Assembly: GCF_001426565.1 (NCBI RefSeq) | Contig: NZ_LMFA01000012.1 | Coordinates: 124,861 to 188,860 of the forward strand | Direction of reading: 5' to 3' | DNA length: 64,000 nucleotides | Origin: Rhizobium sp. Root482 | GTDB taxonomy: Bacteria; Pseudomonadota; Alphaproteobacteria; Rhizobiales; Rhizobiaceae | Translations under genes and position numbers: made by a program | Shown: in pieces, positions 1 to 8,169 of the stretch | Numbering within the stretch: the stretch's first letter is position 1 | Layout: each line of letters opens with the position of its first letter | Notes under the pieces: generated by a model | What the model saw: the letters and a program-made list of their open reading frames with translations, nothing else | The model's database searches: none | Told to the model about the DNA's origin: nothing

Positions 1-1
1 C

Positions 2-427
2 GGCGAACTGGAGCCGGAGATCCGCACCGCCATCGCTGAAACCGGCCTGCAGAACCGCATCCACCTCACCTCAGCCTTTACCGGCGCGCAGGCCATTCCC
101 GCCTTCGACATGCTGGTCATGCCCAGCCGCTACGAGGCCATGTCCTATGTGATGCTGGAAGCCGCCGCCGCCGGCAAGCCGATCCTTGCCAGCGATGTCG
201 GCGGCGCATCGACGGCGATCGACAACAACAGGAGCGGCCTGATCATCGCCAACGAGAACGATATTTCGCAACTCGCCCAAGCCATGGTGGAGAGCGCCGG
301 TCCGGATCGCCATCGCGCCTTTCTTTCGGGAGCGCAGGCGCGCATGTCCGGCTTCTCGCTGGAGAGGATGATCGACCGGACCGAAGCGCTCTATCGTGAG
401 CTGGCGGAAGGGCGCCCGGGGGCCTAA
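2..427 (+). CDS. Glycosyltransferase, GT4-like, C-terminal part (cut by window start)
   Basis: The reading frame is open from the first bases of the window, so the gene begins upstream. The visible 141 residues match the C-terminal nucleotide-sugar-binding half of group 1 (GT4-type) glycosyltransferases: a 'PAFDMLVMPSRYEAMSYVMLE' type segment, in which the glutamates of the E-x7-E motif (here EAMSYVMLE) contact the donor sugar nucleotide, followed by 'AAGKPILASDVGG'. Such enzymes build exopolysaccharide or lipopolysaccharide at the cytoplasmic face of the membrane. Donor, acceptor and pathway cannot be told from this part. It is the only such gene visible; the next gene is on the opposite strand. 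Confidence 0.8.
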   Translation, partial: GELEPEIRTAIAETGLQNRIHLTSAFTGAQAIPAFDMLVMPSRYEAMSYVMLEAAAAGKPILASDVGGASTAIDNNRSGLIIANENDISQLAQAMVESAGPDRHRAFLSGAQARMSGFSLERMIDRTEALYRELAEGRPGA

Positions 428-461
428 CGGATACCCGTGCAATACCCGATCTGTCGGTTGG

Positions 462-1187
462 TCAGCCCTTGCCGCACCAGCCATGCTTGGCGTCGGCTAG
501 GCGCCTCGCCAGTCCCTCGGCCACCAGCATGTCGCCGATCGAGCGCCCCTGCCCGACCGTCACCCGGGCGCCCTGCCCGGAGGATGCCGCCGCCAGTTCG
601 ACATCGCCGCTGTTGAGAATTTCCCAGAGCCGCTTCTTGGCCAGCGAGCCGAGCTTGCGCTCGCTTTCACAGCGCGCCTGCTTGATCTTCGGCGCCCGGA
701 TATCGGCGATCTCGATCTTCCGGCGACCATACCAGAAGGTGCCGCCATCGACGACGCAGTTCTCCAGGCTCTCGGTGCAGAAATAGAATTTCCCGGCCTT
801 GCCGCCACCCGGAGTATAGGCTGCGACCTCAACCGGACGCAGCCCCGGCGTCGGCGCCGCCGACGGCAGCGCGCCCTGCCGCGTCAAGCCCTCCGGCGGC
901 ACGGGCGCCCGGGCAAGCACCGATTTAGCAACTCTCGGCTCGGCCAGCGGCGATGTCGTCCTTTTCTCTGTCGACCGATTGTCGCGCTTTCCCGGCGCCG
1001 GCTCCTGCTGCTTCACCGAGGCTGTGTAGAAGGCATCCGCCATCGGGACGATCTGCGCCCTGTGCTCGTAGGCAACCACGGTGCCGACCGTCAGCAGGCC
1101 GGCGAGATACCAGGGCCACATTCCGCCTTTCGCCTGTTTGCGGCTGGTCCGCCGTTTCTGCGTCTTTTTTCGCGCTGCCCTGGCCAT
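462..1187 (-). CDS. Membrane-anchored SNase-like protein, probably not a nuclease
   Basis: About 241 residues. A basic N-terminus (RAARKKTQKRRTSRK) precedes one membrane segment (about residues 22-41, 'MWPWYLAGLLTVGTVVAYE'), then a Pro/Ala-rich linker, then a staphylococcal-nuclease-like (SNc) domain from 'FCTESLENCVVDGGTFWYG' to the end. I chose the ATG at 1187 because GGGGAG lies 8 bases upstream; a longer frame to 1232 has no such site. Compared with active SNase, the acidic residue of the DGDT motif is Gly, and the Arg, Asp and Glu of the R-x4-D-x2-E region appear as Glu, Arg and Lys ('IEIADIRAPK'). The fold assignment is good; loss of catalysis is my inference from these changes. Role unknown. 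Confidence 0.72.
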   Translation of the reverse strand: MARAARKKTQKRRTSRKQAKGGMWPWYLAGLLTVGTVVAYEHRAQIVPMADAFYTASVKQQEPAPGKRDNRSTEKRTTSPLAEPRVAKSVLARAPVPPEGLTRQGALPSAAPTPGLRPVEVAAYTPGGGKAGKFYFCTESLENCVVDGGTFWYGRRKIEIADIRAPKIKQARCESERKLGSLAKKRLWEILNSGDVELAAASSGQGARVTVGQGRSIGDMLVAEGLARRLADAKHGWCGKG

Positions 1188-1326
1188 GTGTCTGCTCCCC
1201 GGATGAGAGCGGGCATTATCGGCGAAAGCCATTGCTGAAAACTTTAACGAAGCGGAAAAAACCGCGGCGCACCCTGCGGAACGGCGATTTTTTCAAGGCT
1301 CGTCCCGGTCCCTGCTTTTTCCCACC

Positions 1327-1374
1327 GATTTCGCGCCTTTTGCGAAATCAGGGCTTGCGCCCCAAGCCCTGATT
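1327..1374. repeat. Two overlapping, mutually exclusive hairpins before tRNA-Pro
   Basis: An 8-bp perfect inverted repeat (1327-1334 with 1342-1349, GATTTCGC/GCGAAATC) is followed by a 12-bp perfect inverted repeat (1346-1357 with 1363-1374, AATCAGGGCTTG and its complement). They share bases 1346-1349, so both cannot form at once. The second one ends 20 bases before the tRNA gene and runs into an AT-rich 'TTATATA' that could be the tRNA's -10 region. It may be a terminator/anti-terminator pair or a protein site; nothing decides this. Confidence 0.45.
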
Positions 1375-1394
1375 ATATACGGCTTTCCACGGTT

Positions 1395-1471
<77 letters not shown>

Positions 1472-1517
1472 TTTTCTCCTTGAGATCCCCGTCATTTTTC
1501 GGCGTCCTGCCGGTGCT

Positions 1518-1793
1518 TCAATGCACCGACGGATCGGCCTCCGGCTCTTCCAGGAAAGTCCGAATGCCGTCGCGCTCGACGGTGGCGAGGAATTCCTCGA
1601 AGGCTTCCTTGTCGGTGGCGAAGGGTTCTTCCCAGACGGTAAGGCCCTCGTCCTGGTCGATCACCTCCATCGTCCAGCCATCACTGCTGCCCTGCTTTCG
1701 AAAGATATCAACCAGCACGGTAACGTCGTCGTCGGTAAATTCACCGGCGAAATCGGAATGTTCGAGCTTTTCTTTCTTTGCCATGGTCCTCAT
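1518..1793 (-). CDS. Small conserved acidic protein of unknown function
   Basis: A 91-residue acidic soluble protein with no signal peptide or membrane segment; I do not recognise a named domain. The frame is well supported by context: its first ATG (1791-1793) overlaps the stop of the upstream gene as ATGA, which suggests translational coupling in a two-gene unit. An internal ATG at 1784 ('MAKKEKLEHSDF') is an alternative start but its AGGA is only two bases away. The central 'VTVLVDIFRKQGSSDGWTME' and 'GLTVWEEPFATDKEAFEEF' segments look like an alternating alpha/beta domain. Likely a family restricted to Rhizobiales. Confidence 0.62.
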   Translation of the reverse strand: MRTMAKKEKLEHSDFAGEFTDDDVTVLVDIFRKQGSSDGWTMEVIDQDEGLTVWEEPFATDKEAFEEFLATVERDGIRTFLEEPEADPSVH

Positions 1794-2140
1794 GCCTGTC
1801 TGGTGTTGGGAACGGGCGCGGCGAGCCGGCCCCTTGAACGCTCGCGGCTGGCGCCGCTTTCGAGCCGTCTTTCCGCCTCGCGGATTTCATGCGGCGTGAA
1901 CAGGTCGCGGCAATCTGCCCGTATCATCGCCGCCTCCATCGACAAATCCGCCTTGCCGGCCTCCATCAGGCGCTCCAGCCCGGTCGTCCCAGGCTGGAAC
2001 ACGAGTTCCCTCGCCGCCTCCACCCCGCCTTTCAGAACGGTCAGCCGGCGCAAGGCGACCGGGCGGAAACCGAGCGAGGCGCAGCGATCATAGAGCGCCA
2101 GCATCTGCCCATGAAATTTTGCTTTCGCGATGTTTTTCAT
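1790..2140 (-). CDS. Conserved hypothetical protein
   Basis: About 116 residues from the ATG at 2140 ('MKNIAKAKFHGQMLALYDR'); the frame extends to an ATG at 2179, but neither start has a convincing ribosome site. The protein is basic and largely helical ('RCASLGFRPVALRRLTVLKGG', 'FTPHEIREAERRLE') with no signal peptide or membrane segment. Its TGA overlaps the ATG of the next gene by four bases, so the two are probably translated together. No function is suggested by sequence; both genes lie alone between tRNA-Pro and a DUF982 gene. Confidence 0.55.
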   Translation of the reverse strand: MKNIAKAKFHGQMLALYDRCASLGFRPVALRRLTVLKGGVEAARELVFQPGTTGLERLMEAGKADLSMEAAMIRADCRDLFTPHEIREAERRLESGASRERSRGRLAAPVPNTRQA

Positions 2141-2239
2141 GCCGTGTCGTACCGTGGGATTGTTACAGGAAGTGAACATGGTTGGATGCCTGGCATGCCA
2201 CTGGAATTGCGTTAAGCATTCGCCGCATTACGGCAGCCC

Positions 2240-2485
2240 TCAATCCTGAACGTGCAGGCCGGCTTCGGCGGCCGCTTCCAGAAAAGCCTTTCGCGCATCC
2301 TCGGCCGGCCGCTTGCCCTCGATCACCGCGGCGCAGATATCGAGCGCGCGGTCGAGCGCTTCGGCGTCGTCGAGCGGCCAGTCCTCGATCATCGCCCAGG
2401 ATGCCTCGGTCGTATTGGCGATGGTGACATATTTGCCCGGTTCCTCAAGGGCAAGCGTCACGCTCTTCGTCCAGGGTTTGTCCAT
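2240..2485 (-). CDS. DUF982 domain protein
   Basis: An 81-residue protein matching the DUF982 pattern found in many copies in rhizobia: 'W' near the start of a strand ('KPWTKSVTLALE'), a 'KYVTIANTTEASWAMIEDWPLDD' core, then 'ALDICAAVIEGKRPAEDARKAFLEAAAEAG'. The Trp-Pro pair and the terminal 'AR-AF--AA-EAG' helix are the recognisable features. The family function is unknown. It is transcribed alone, upstream (on the minus strand) of the two-gene unit at 1518-2140. Confidence 0.8.
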   Translation of the reverse strand: MDKPWTKSVTLALEEPGKYVTIANTTEASWAMIEDWPLDDAEALDRALDICAAVIEGKRPAEDARKAFLEAAAEAGLHVQD

Positions 2486-2583
2486 TGCCGCGCCGCCTTG
2501 TTCTACTCGTTGGGCGTTCGTAGCACGGAGACAGGGCGAGAGACGAGCGGAAAACCGGTAGGACCTGCCGTTTCCCTGCGCGC

Positions 2584-2620
2584 AAAAAAACGGCGGCGCA
2601 TCGTAAGAAGAGTGCCGCCG
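2584..2620 (-). terminator. Rho-independent terminator after the 61-residue gene
   Basis: On the minus strand a stem CGGCGGC...GCCGCCG is followed directly by seven T residues (plus-strand A-run 2584-2590). It lies 18 bases past the stop of the small gene at 2638, which supports that gene being transcribed. Confidence 0.75.
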
Positions 2621-2637
2621 CCGATGTCGAAGAGATG

Positions 2638-2823
2638 TCAGAGATTGCCGCCGTCGACGATTGGGCTTACCAGCGGCAGTGGCGGATCGTCCGGGCGTTC
2701 GCGATCGCCGGGCTTGATGATCGGCGGCGGCGCCTGCGTGCCGGTCGTGCCGGGATCATCAGCGGAGGTCGGTGCGGTGGCGGTCTCCGGGGCTGCGTCC
2801 TTGCGGGTCTGTCTGTCGGTCAT
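2638..2823 (-). CDS. Small proline-rich hypothetical protein
   Basis: A 61-residue, low-complexity protein rich in Pro, Asp and Thr ('TQAPPPIIKPGDRERPDDPP'), probably disordered. It is likely a real gene because AAGGAG stands 8 bases before the ATG and a strong terminator (2584-2620) follows the stop. No signal peptide, membrane segment or known domain is present. It lies 54 bases after the MerR-type regulator on the same strand and may be read through from it. Function unknown. Confidence 0.6.
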   Translation of the reverse strand: MTDRQTRKDAAPETATAPTSADDPGTTGTQAPPPIIKPGDRERPDDPPLPLVSPIVDGGNL

Positions 2824-2877
2824 GATCGGTCTCCTTTCGATGAGAAAGGAACGGCAGCGATCGGATTTGGTTCCTGA

Positions 2878-3411
2878 TCAGCGGACCTGGTCCAGCAGCC
2901 GCTTGCATTCGAGCAGGTCGTAGAGCGCTTCCTGCAGCAGCGCCCGGTCCTCCTTGCCCACAGACGTCTTGCCGACCGAGATCTCCGGCGCTTCGTCCTG
3001 CCCGCCGACGAAGGAGAAGAACCGGCGGCTTGCCGGCGCCTTCGCCCGGCCGACGATCTGGTCTTCCTCCGGATTGCCGAGCTTGGGCTGGGCCGGCTCC
3101 TCGATACTGGCGGCCGCCAGCGCCTCGACGGTGGCAAGGTCGCCGCTGGCAATTGCCGCCACGAATTTGTTGCCGTTCATCTTCAGGAGTTTCTGCACGC
3201 CCTTGATCGTATAGCCGTGATCATAGAGCAGATGGCGGATGCCCTTCAGCAGGTCGACATCTTCCGGCCGGTAGTAACGCCGGCCGCCGCCGCGCTTCAT
3301 GGGCTTGATCTGGACGAAGCGGGTCTCCCAGAATCGAAGCACATGCTGCGGCAGATCGAGATCGTCGGCCACTTCACTGATGGTGCGAAACGCATCCGGG
3401 CTCTTGTCCAT
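2878..3411 (-). CDS. MerR family transcriptional regulator
   Basis: About 177 residues from the ATG at 3411 (GGGGAAG just upstream); a longer in-frame extension to 3495 has no ribosome site. Residues about 10-75 form a MerR winged helix: '[23 protein letters not shown]' helix-turn-helix, then '[33 protein letters not shown]'. The C-terminal half is a charged linker plus a helix '[18 protein letters not shown]'; no metal-binding Cys set is present, so the effector is unknown. It follows ihfA on the same strand, the usual order in Rhizobiales. Confidence 0.9.
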   Translation of the reverse strand: MDKSPDAFRTISEVADDLDLPQHVLRFWETRFVQIKPMKRGGGRRYYRPEDVDLLKGIRHLLYDHGYTIKGVQKLLKMNGNKFVAAIASGDLATVEALAAASIEEPAQPKLGNPEEDQIVGRAKAPASRRFFSFVGGQDEAPEISVGKTSVGKEDRALLQEALYDLLECKRLLDQVR

Positions 3412-3568
3412 GTCTTCCCCATTTCGCGCAGAGTACGGCAAACGCTGCGGCACCGCCTTGCAGGATCGCCACCGCAGCCTGCGGATGATGAACACGAATC
3501 ATGCGCAATTCAACGGCTTATGGACGCGTTTTCAACCAGTTTAATGATTGGAGACCCGGTTTCCGGCC

Positions 3569-3907
3569 TTAAGCGGCGGGAGATTGCGGCTTCTGCTTGG
3601 CCTTGCGCTGCAGATGCGCCTTGAGCACGCGCTGCTTCAGCACGTTGGACGCCTTGAACGTCATGACCCGGCGCGGCGAGATCGGCACTTCCTCGCCTGT
3701 CTTCGGGTTGCGGCCAATGCGCTCGTTCTTGTCTCGGACCTGGAATGTGGCGAAGGAGGAGAGCTTGACGCTTTCGCCGCGCACGATTGCGTTGCAAATC
3801 TCATCGATCACGGTTTCCACCAGTTCGGCCGATTCCGTTCGCGAAAGCCCGACCTTGCGGAAAACCGATTCGGCCAGATCTGCTCGTGTCACCGTTTTTC
3901 CGCTCAT
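3569..3907 (-). CDS. ihfA: Integration host factor subunit alpha
   Basis: About 112 residues, HU/IHF fold. '[37 protein letters not shown]' is the dimerisation half. '[44 protein letters not shown]' contains the DNA-intercalating arm with the conserved R-NPKTGE and proline that bends DNA. The ATG at 3907 is chosen over a GTG at 3916 because GGGGAC lies just before it. With IhfB it binds specific sites and bends DNA in recombination, replication and transcription. It sits after fabH on the same strand, with 94 bases between, so it may have its own promoter. Confidence 0.95.
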   Translation of the reverse strand: MSGKTVTRADLAESVFRKVGLSRTESAELVETVIDEICNAIVRGESVKLSSFATFQVRDKNERIGRNPKTGEEVPISPRRVMTFKASNVLKQRVLKAHLQRKAKQKPQSPAA

Positions 3908-4001
3908 TGTCCCCACCGATTTTCTTGAAAATATCGATTAGTCCGGAAGACTATTGCCCTTGTCCATTCCGGTCAAGCGTCTGCGACATATCGGGTTTTC
4001 T

Positions 4002-4973
4002 TTACCAGCGCAGCAGGACCGAGCCCCAGGTGAAGCCGCCGCCCATGGCCTCCAGAAGCACGAGATCGCCCTTCTTGATGCGCCCGTCGGCGGCCGCGAC
4101 GCTGAGCGCCAAGGGAATGGAGGCGGCCGAGGTATTGCCGTGGAGATCGACCGTCACCACCACTTTTTCAAGGGGAATGCCGAGCTTCCTGGCGGAACCG
4201 TCGATAATCCGGCGATTGGCCTGGTGCGGCACCAGCCAGTCGAGGTCCTCGGCCGTCGTGCCGGTCGCCTCGAAAGCGGCCTCGATCACGTCGGTGATCA
4301 TGCCGACGGCATGCTTGAAGACCTCGCGGCCCTCCATGCGCAGATGCCCGACCGTGCCGGTCGTGGAGGGACCGCCATCGACATAGAGCTTTTCCCGGTG
4401 TGCGCCGTCGGAGCGCAATTGCGCCGTCAATACGCCGCGGTCGGCCGTCGTGCCGGCCTGCTCCTGGCCTTCCAAAATGATCGCACCGGCGCCATCGCCG
4501 AACAGCACGCAGGTGGTGCGGTCGTTCCAGTCGAGAAGGCGCGAAAAGGTTTCGGCACCGATCACCAAAACGCGCCGGGCAAGACCACCGCGGATATAGG
4601 CGTCCGCCGTGGCTACCGCGAAGATGAAGCCGGAACAGACCGCCTGCATGTCGAAGGCGGCACCATGGTGCATGCCGAGCCGGTTCTGGATATTGACGGC
4701 GGTGGCCGGAAAGGTGTTGTCGGGTGTCGAGGTGGCGACGATGATGACATCGAGATCGGCCGGCGTCAGGCCGGCATTGTCGAGGGCCGCACGGGCCGCC
4801 GCCTCGCCGAGCGACGCCGTCGTTTCCCCCTCGCCGGCAATATGGCGCTGGCGGATGCCGGTTCGCTGCACGATCCATTCGTCGGACGTGTCGACCGTCT
4901 TTTCCATTTCGCTATTGGTCATCACGCGCTTGGGAAGCGACGCGCCCAAGCCGCGAACAACAGAACGAATCAT
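4002..4973 (-). CDS. fabH: 3-oxoacyl-[acyl-carrier-protein] synthase III
   Basis: 323 residues, the usual FabH length. It condenses acetyl-CoA with malonyl-ACP to start type II fatty-acid synthesis in the cytoplasm. The catalytic triad is visible: Cys113 in 'MQAVCSGF', His250 in 'PHQANRR' and Asn280 in '[11 protein letters not shown]'. The end '(M)[13 protein letters not shown]' is the standard FabH tail. The start at 4973 ('[14 protein letters not shown]') matches the family N-terminus; a frame extending to 5030 overlaps plsX. It lies directly after plsX, as in most bacteria, linking fatty-acid initiation with phospholipid synthesis. Confidence 0.98.
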   Translation of the reverse strand: MIRSVVRGLGASLPKRVMTNSEMEKTVDTSDEWIVQRTGIRQRHIAGEGETTASLGEAAARAALDNAGLTPADLDVIIVATSTPDNTFPATAVNIQNRLGMHHGAAFDMQAVCSGFIFAVATADAYIRGGLARRVLVIGAETFSRLLDWNDRTTCVLFGDGAGAIILEGQEQAGTTADRGVLTAQLRSDGAHREKLYVDGGPSTTGTVGHLRMEGREVFKHAVGMITDVIEAAFEATGTTAEDLDWLVPHQANRRIIDGSARKLGIPLEKVVVTVDLHGNTSAASIPLALSVAAADGRIKKGDLVLLEAMGGGFTWGSVLLRW

Positions 4974-4977
4974 CGTG

Positions 4978-6036
4978 TCAAACCTCGTCAGACATGCCGT
5001 TTGCAGCGCCTTCGGAAGGGTGCGAGGCATGGTATCTTTGCAAATCGTTTTCGATCTTGGTCTTCAAGCCGTTGCGGACCATGTCGTAACCGACGTCGAT
5101 GGCCGCAGCGAAACCTTCCGCGTCGGTTCCTCCATGGCTCTTGATCACGACGCCATTAAGGCCGAGGAAGACGCCGCCATTCACCTTTCGCGGATCCATC
5201 TTCTCGCGCAGCCTGTCGAAGGCGCCCTTGGCGAGAATATAACCGATTCGGGCCAGCAGGGTGCGCGACATGGCGGCGCGCAGATATTCGGCGATCTGGC
5301 GGGCGGTTCCCTCAGAGGCCTTCAGCGCGATATTGCCGGAAAAGCCTTCCGTCACCACCACATCGACGGTGCCACGGCCGATATCGTCGCCTTCGACGAA
5401 GCCCTGGTAGTCGATGCTCTCGATCCCCGCCTCGCGCAGCAGGCGGCCGGCTTCCTTGACCTCCTCCTGGCCTTTCATCTCCTCGACGCCGACATTCAGG
5501 AGGCCGAGCGTCGGGCGCTCCACCTCGAAAAGCGCGCGCGCCATGGCGCCGCCCATCAGCGCGAAATCCAGCAATTGCTCCGCATCGGCGCCGATCGTCG
5601 CGCCGACATCGAGAACGATGCTTTCGCCCTTGAGGGTCGGCCAGATCGCCGCGATCGCCGGGCGCTGGATACCGGCCATGGTGCGCAGGCAGAAGACGGA
5701 CATCGCCATCAGTGCGCCGGTATTGCCGGCCGAGACGACCACGTCGGCCTCGCCCTTGTTGACGGCGTCGATCGCCTGCCACATGCTCGCCTTGCCGCGC
5801 CCGCGCCGAAGCGCCTGGCTCGGTTTCTCGTCCATGGCGATCGCCAGTTCGCTGGCATGGAAGGTGCTTGCGGCCTTCAGCCTGGGATATTTCTCCAGGA
5901 GGGGCGCGCATTGTTCTTCAAGGCCGTAAAGCACGAAGCGGATATCGGGATGCCGTTCGAGCGCCTTTGCGGCACCCGGGATGACGACCTGCGGACCGAA
6001 GTCGCCGCCCATCACATCAAGAGAAATTCTGACCAC
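4978..6036 (-). CDS. plsX: Phosphate acyltransferase PlsX
   Basis: About 352 residues. PlsX converts acyl-ACP to acyl-phosphate for PlsY in glycerophospholipid synthesis, as a peripheral membrane enzyme. The N-terminus '[24 protein letters not shown]' is diagnostic, as are 'SAGNTGALM' and '[15 protein letters not shown]'. I place the start at a GTG (6036) just before that motif because GGATAAGG lies 6 bases upstream; the ATG at 6090 would add an unconserved 18 residues. fabH follows after 4 bases, so the two are probably one transcript. Confidence 0.96.
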   Translation of the reverse strand: MVRISLDVMGGDFGPQVVIPGAAKALERHPDIRFVLYGLEEQCAPLLEKYPRLKAASTFHASELAIAMDEKPSQALRRGRGKASMWQAIDAVNKGEADVVVSAGNTGALMAMSVFCLRTMAGIQRPAIAAIWPTLKGESIVLDVGATIGADAEQLLDFALMGGAMARALFEVERPTLGLLNVGVEEMKGQEEVKEAGRLLREAGIESIDYQGFVEGDDIGRGTVDVVVTEGFSGNIALKASEGTARQIAEYLRAAMSRTLLARIGYILAKGAFDRLREKMDPRKVNGGVFLGLNGVVIKSHGGTDAEGFAAAIDVGYDMVRNGLKTKIENDLQRYHASHPSEGAANGMSDEV

Positions 6037-6235
6037 GCGTGCCTTATCCTTTGTTCCTGCCACACTGCATGTTTCGTTCCGACGCAACAATCTGCGATGG
6101 AGACAGGCGTGTTTTCATGTCGTTTGAGACGAGACGCCCCGCTTGCGGGGGCAAACGGCCCAACGGGCTGGATTCTGGCCAAAATACCGTTTTTCGCTGA
6201 TGTGACAACCGATTTGTGCCGCATCCCTTTAACAG

Positions 6236-6787
6236 TCAGTCCTTTTTCCAATCCTTGAGCACGGCGAAGGGATTGGGGCGGGCATCATCCTTGGCCGTGC
6301 TTTCGATCCGCTCACCGAAGCTCACGCCCCGTTTGCGCGGATAGGGATCGATGGCAAGCGCTACATGCTCGGCCACCGTCACCCCGATATCGATCGTATC
6401 GCCGGAAAACGTGTCGGGAAGATCCGGGCCTTCCGGGTCGAGGATCATTTCGCCGCTGTCATTGGCGGCGATCCGCGCCAGCCGGGAACCTTCCGGCACG
6501 AAGATCGCCTCGACCGGCTCGTCGATCTCTGCGTCCACAGGGTCCAGCGTCACCACGCAGGCCTGGACGATCTTCGCCTGAACCCGCCCCCGGACCTTGA
6601 CGCCGTCCTTCTTCCAGCGGGAAATCTGCAGGTCAGCCTCCAGCGACAGGACGTCCAGCACATCCCACAGCTGCGCCAAAGCCCGGCGCTCTGCGTCGTT
6701 CGCCGTAATGCGCACCGCAACGGCATTGGCGGAGATATGGCCGACCTTGACCGGGTAGGACAATGCAGGCTTTTCATCGTGGTTCAT
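6236..6787 (-). CDS. YceD/DUF177 family protein
   Basis: About 183 residues. The pattern 'QACVVTLDPVDAEIDEPVEAIFVPE' is the YceD/DUF177 core (normally C-x-x-C/T-L-x-P), followed by an acidic stretch and 'DIGVTVAEHVALAIDPYPRKRG', the typical family end. The members lie beside rpmF/plsX in many bacteria and are linked to 23S rRNA or ribosome assembly; the exact role is not settled. ATG at 6787 has GAGG 8 bases upstream. plsX follows 199 bases downstream; no rpmF lies between. Confidence 0.88.
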   Translation of the reverse strand: MNHDEKPALSYPVKVGHISANAVAVRITANDAERRALAQLWDVLDVLSLEADLQISRWKKDGVKVRGRVQAKIVQACVVTLDPVDAEIDEPVEAIFVPEGSRLARIAANDSGEMILDPEGPDLPDTFSGDTIDIGVTVAEHVALAIDPYPRKRGVSFGERIESTAKDDARPNPFAVLKDWKKD

Positions 6788-6850
6788 CGTCAAGTCCTCT
6801 TTCGGGCCGGCTTGTCGATGCGGTGCATGAGGCGACAGGCCGGCGGCGTC

Positions 6851-7393
6851 TCAGACCGCCGCCGCTTCCGGCAGGTCGATCCGGCCGGCTTCTACGATAT
6901 CCTCGCCGGCCTGCGCAAGCTTGGCTTCGGCGGCCAGCAGATAGTCGGCCAAGCCTCGCATGGACGCTGCCTCCTCCCCGGCCTTCGGGTGGAAATTGCG
7001 CTGCAGTGCCGCCGCCAGTTCATCGCGGTCGCCGCGCTCCAGGGCCGCGGCATAGCTTTCCAGCCGGCCGTAGAACATCGAGGCCAGCTTCTTCATCCGC
7101 TTCGGTACGCCGACATCGCCGACGCCGAGCTCGCGGATCGAATGATCGACATCCTCGAAGAAGGCATCAATGATCTCCTGGGCAATCTCCTGGCCGGCAC
7201 GGGCCGAGCCGCGAGTACGGCGGAAATAGAGGATCAGGCAGGCCGAAAGCATCTCGAAGCGTCCCATGACGGTATCGGGAACATCCATGTCCGTATAGAA
7301 AACGGGCCGCCGGGCTGCCGCCGTCAAAAGCGCGTACTGGCGCGCGACAATCGCCGCATTGCTGTTTTTTTTGCCAAACAGTCCGAATATCAT
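6851..7393 (-). CDS. Ubiquinol-cytochrome c chaperone family protein
   Basis: About 180 residues from 'MIFGLFGKKN'. It matches the CBP3/UQCC1-like family (ubiquinol-cytochrome c chaperone, PF03981): 'ALLTAAARRPVFYTDMDVPDTVMGRFEMLSACLILYFRRTR' and 'VDHSIRELGVGDVGVPKRMKKLASMFYGRLESY'. In mitochondria this family helps assemble the bc1 complex; the bacterial role is inferred from homology. Two adjacent ATGs (7396, 7393) leave the start uncertain by one codon. The yceD gene follows on the same strand, as commonly seen in alphaproteobacteria; bamE is divergent. Confidence 0.88.
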   Translation of the reverse strand: MIFGLFGKKNSNAAIVARQYALLTAAARRPVFYTDMDVPDTVMGRFEMLSACLILYFRRTRGSARAGQEIAQEIIDAFFEDVDHSIRELGVGDVGVPKRMKKLASMFYGRLESYAAALERGDRDELAAALQRNFHPKAGEEAASMRGLADYLLAAEAKLAQAGEDIVEAGRIDLPEAAAV

Positions 7394-7524
7394 CATAAAG
7401 CCCAAGTTTGACCGCTTCAAAATGCGCAGGCCCGCGCATCCTGTTATTGCATGATCGCTGAAGCTGGTTTACCGAAGCAGGCACGAAATGCAATGGCGCA
7501 TCTGCCAGCGTTACCTTGGGGGAG

Positions 7525-8058
7525 ATGTCGTTGACGAAACGGTATTTCAAGTCTGACATGAAATTTCTGAGCACTGTGGTTTTCACCCTGGCTGTTGGCG
7601 CGACGACGCTGTCCGGCTGCCAAACCGGCGATATGCTGAACACCAGCCAGACACTCAATCAGGGTTACGTGGTCGATGCCGAGACATTGGCCCTGGTGCC
7701 GGTCGGTTCCAGCCGCGAGCAGGTGCTCCTGTCGCTCGGCACTCCGTCCACCACCGCGACCTTCGATAACGAGGTCTTCTACTACATCTCGCAGAAGCGC
7801 CGTCGCGCCGTCGCCTTCATGAAGCCGAAGCTGATCGAGCAGAGCATCCTGGCGGTCTATTTCGACAAGGAAGGCGTCGTCTCGCAACTGGCGCATTACA
7901 CGCTGCAGGACGGCAAGGTCTTCGACATGATCTCCCGCACGACACCGACCGGCGGCAAGGAAATGACTTTCCTCGGCCAGTTGCTGTCCGGCAACGGCAT
8001 CGGCAAGAGCATGGCCCGCTCGATCTTCTCGGACGGTTCCGACTACGGCAAGCGATAA
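7525..8058 (+). CDS. bamE: BamE/OmlA family outer membrane lipoprotein
   Basis: About 177 residues with a lipoprotein signal: hydrophobic stretch 'FLSTVVFTLAVGATTLSGC' ending in the lipobox L-S-G-C. The mature part has the SmpA/OmlA motif: 'LALVPVGSSREQVLLSLGTPSTTATFDNEVFYYISQKR'. BamE is an accessory subunit of the BAM complex that inserts outer membrane beta-barrels. Start choice is open: ATG 7525 abuts GGGGGAG, TTG 7531 has better spacing, and ATG 7558 would begin just before the signal core. It is divergent from the bc1-chaperone gene. Confidence 0.88.
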   Translation: MSLTKRYFKSDMKFLSTVVFTLAVGATTLSGCQTGDMLNTSQTLNQGYVVDAETLALVPVGSSREQVLLSLGTPSTTATFDNEVFYYISQKRRRAVAFMKPKLIEQSILAVYFDKEGVVSQLAHYTLQDGKVFDMISRTTPTGGKEMTFLGQLLSGNGIGKSMARSIFSDGSDYGKR

Positions 8059-8082
8059 GCCGAAATCTCGCCTGGATTTGGA

Positions 8083-8117
8083 AAAGCCCGCGGATGACAC
8101 TGTCTTCCGCGGGCTTT
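8083..8117. terminator. Bidirectional terminator between bamE and hppA
   Basis: A perfect 12-bp stem (AAAGCCCGCGGA with TCCGCGGGCTTT) has an 11-base loop, ends in T residues on the plus strand and is preceded by A residues. It separates the convergent genes bamE and hppA and can stop both. Confidence 0.85.
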
Positions 8118-8169
8118 GTCTTATGGCCGATCGCTTGCAGGCGCGAGAGGCGCCTGCAAGCTCATAGTG

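Noticed and set aside
6012-6251. A 79-codon frame between yceD and plsX, where rpmF often lies
   Set aside because: The translation does not resemble ribosomal protein L32 (no zinc cysteines, no basic N-terminus), and it overlaps plsX.
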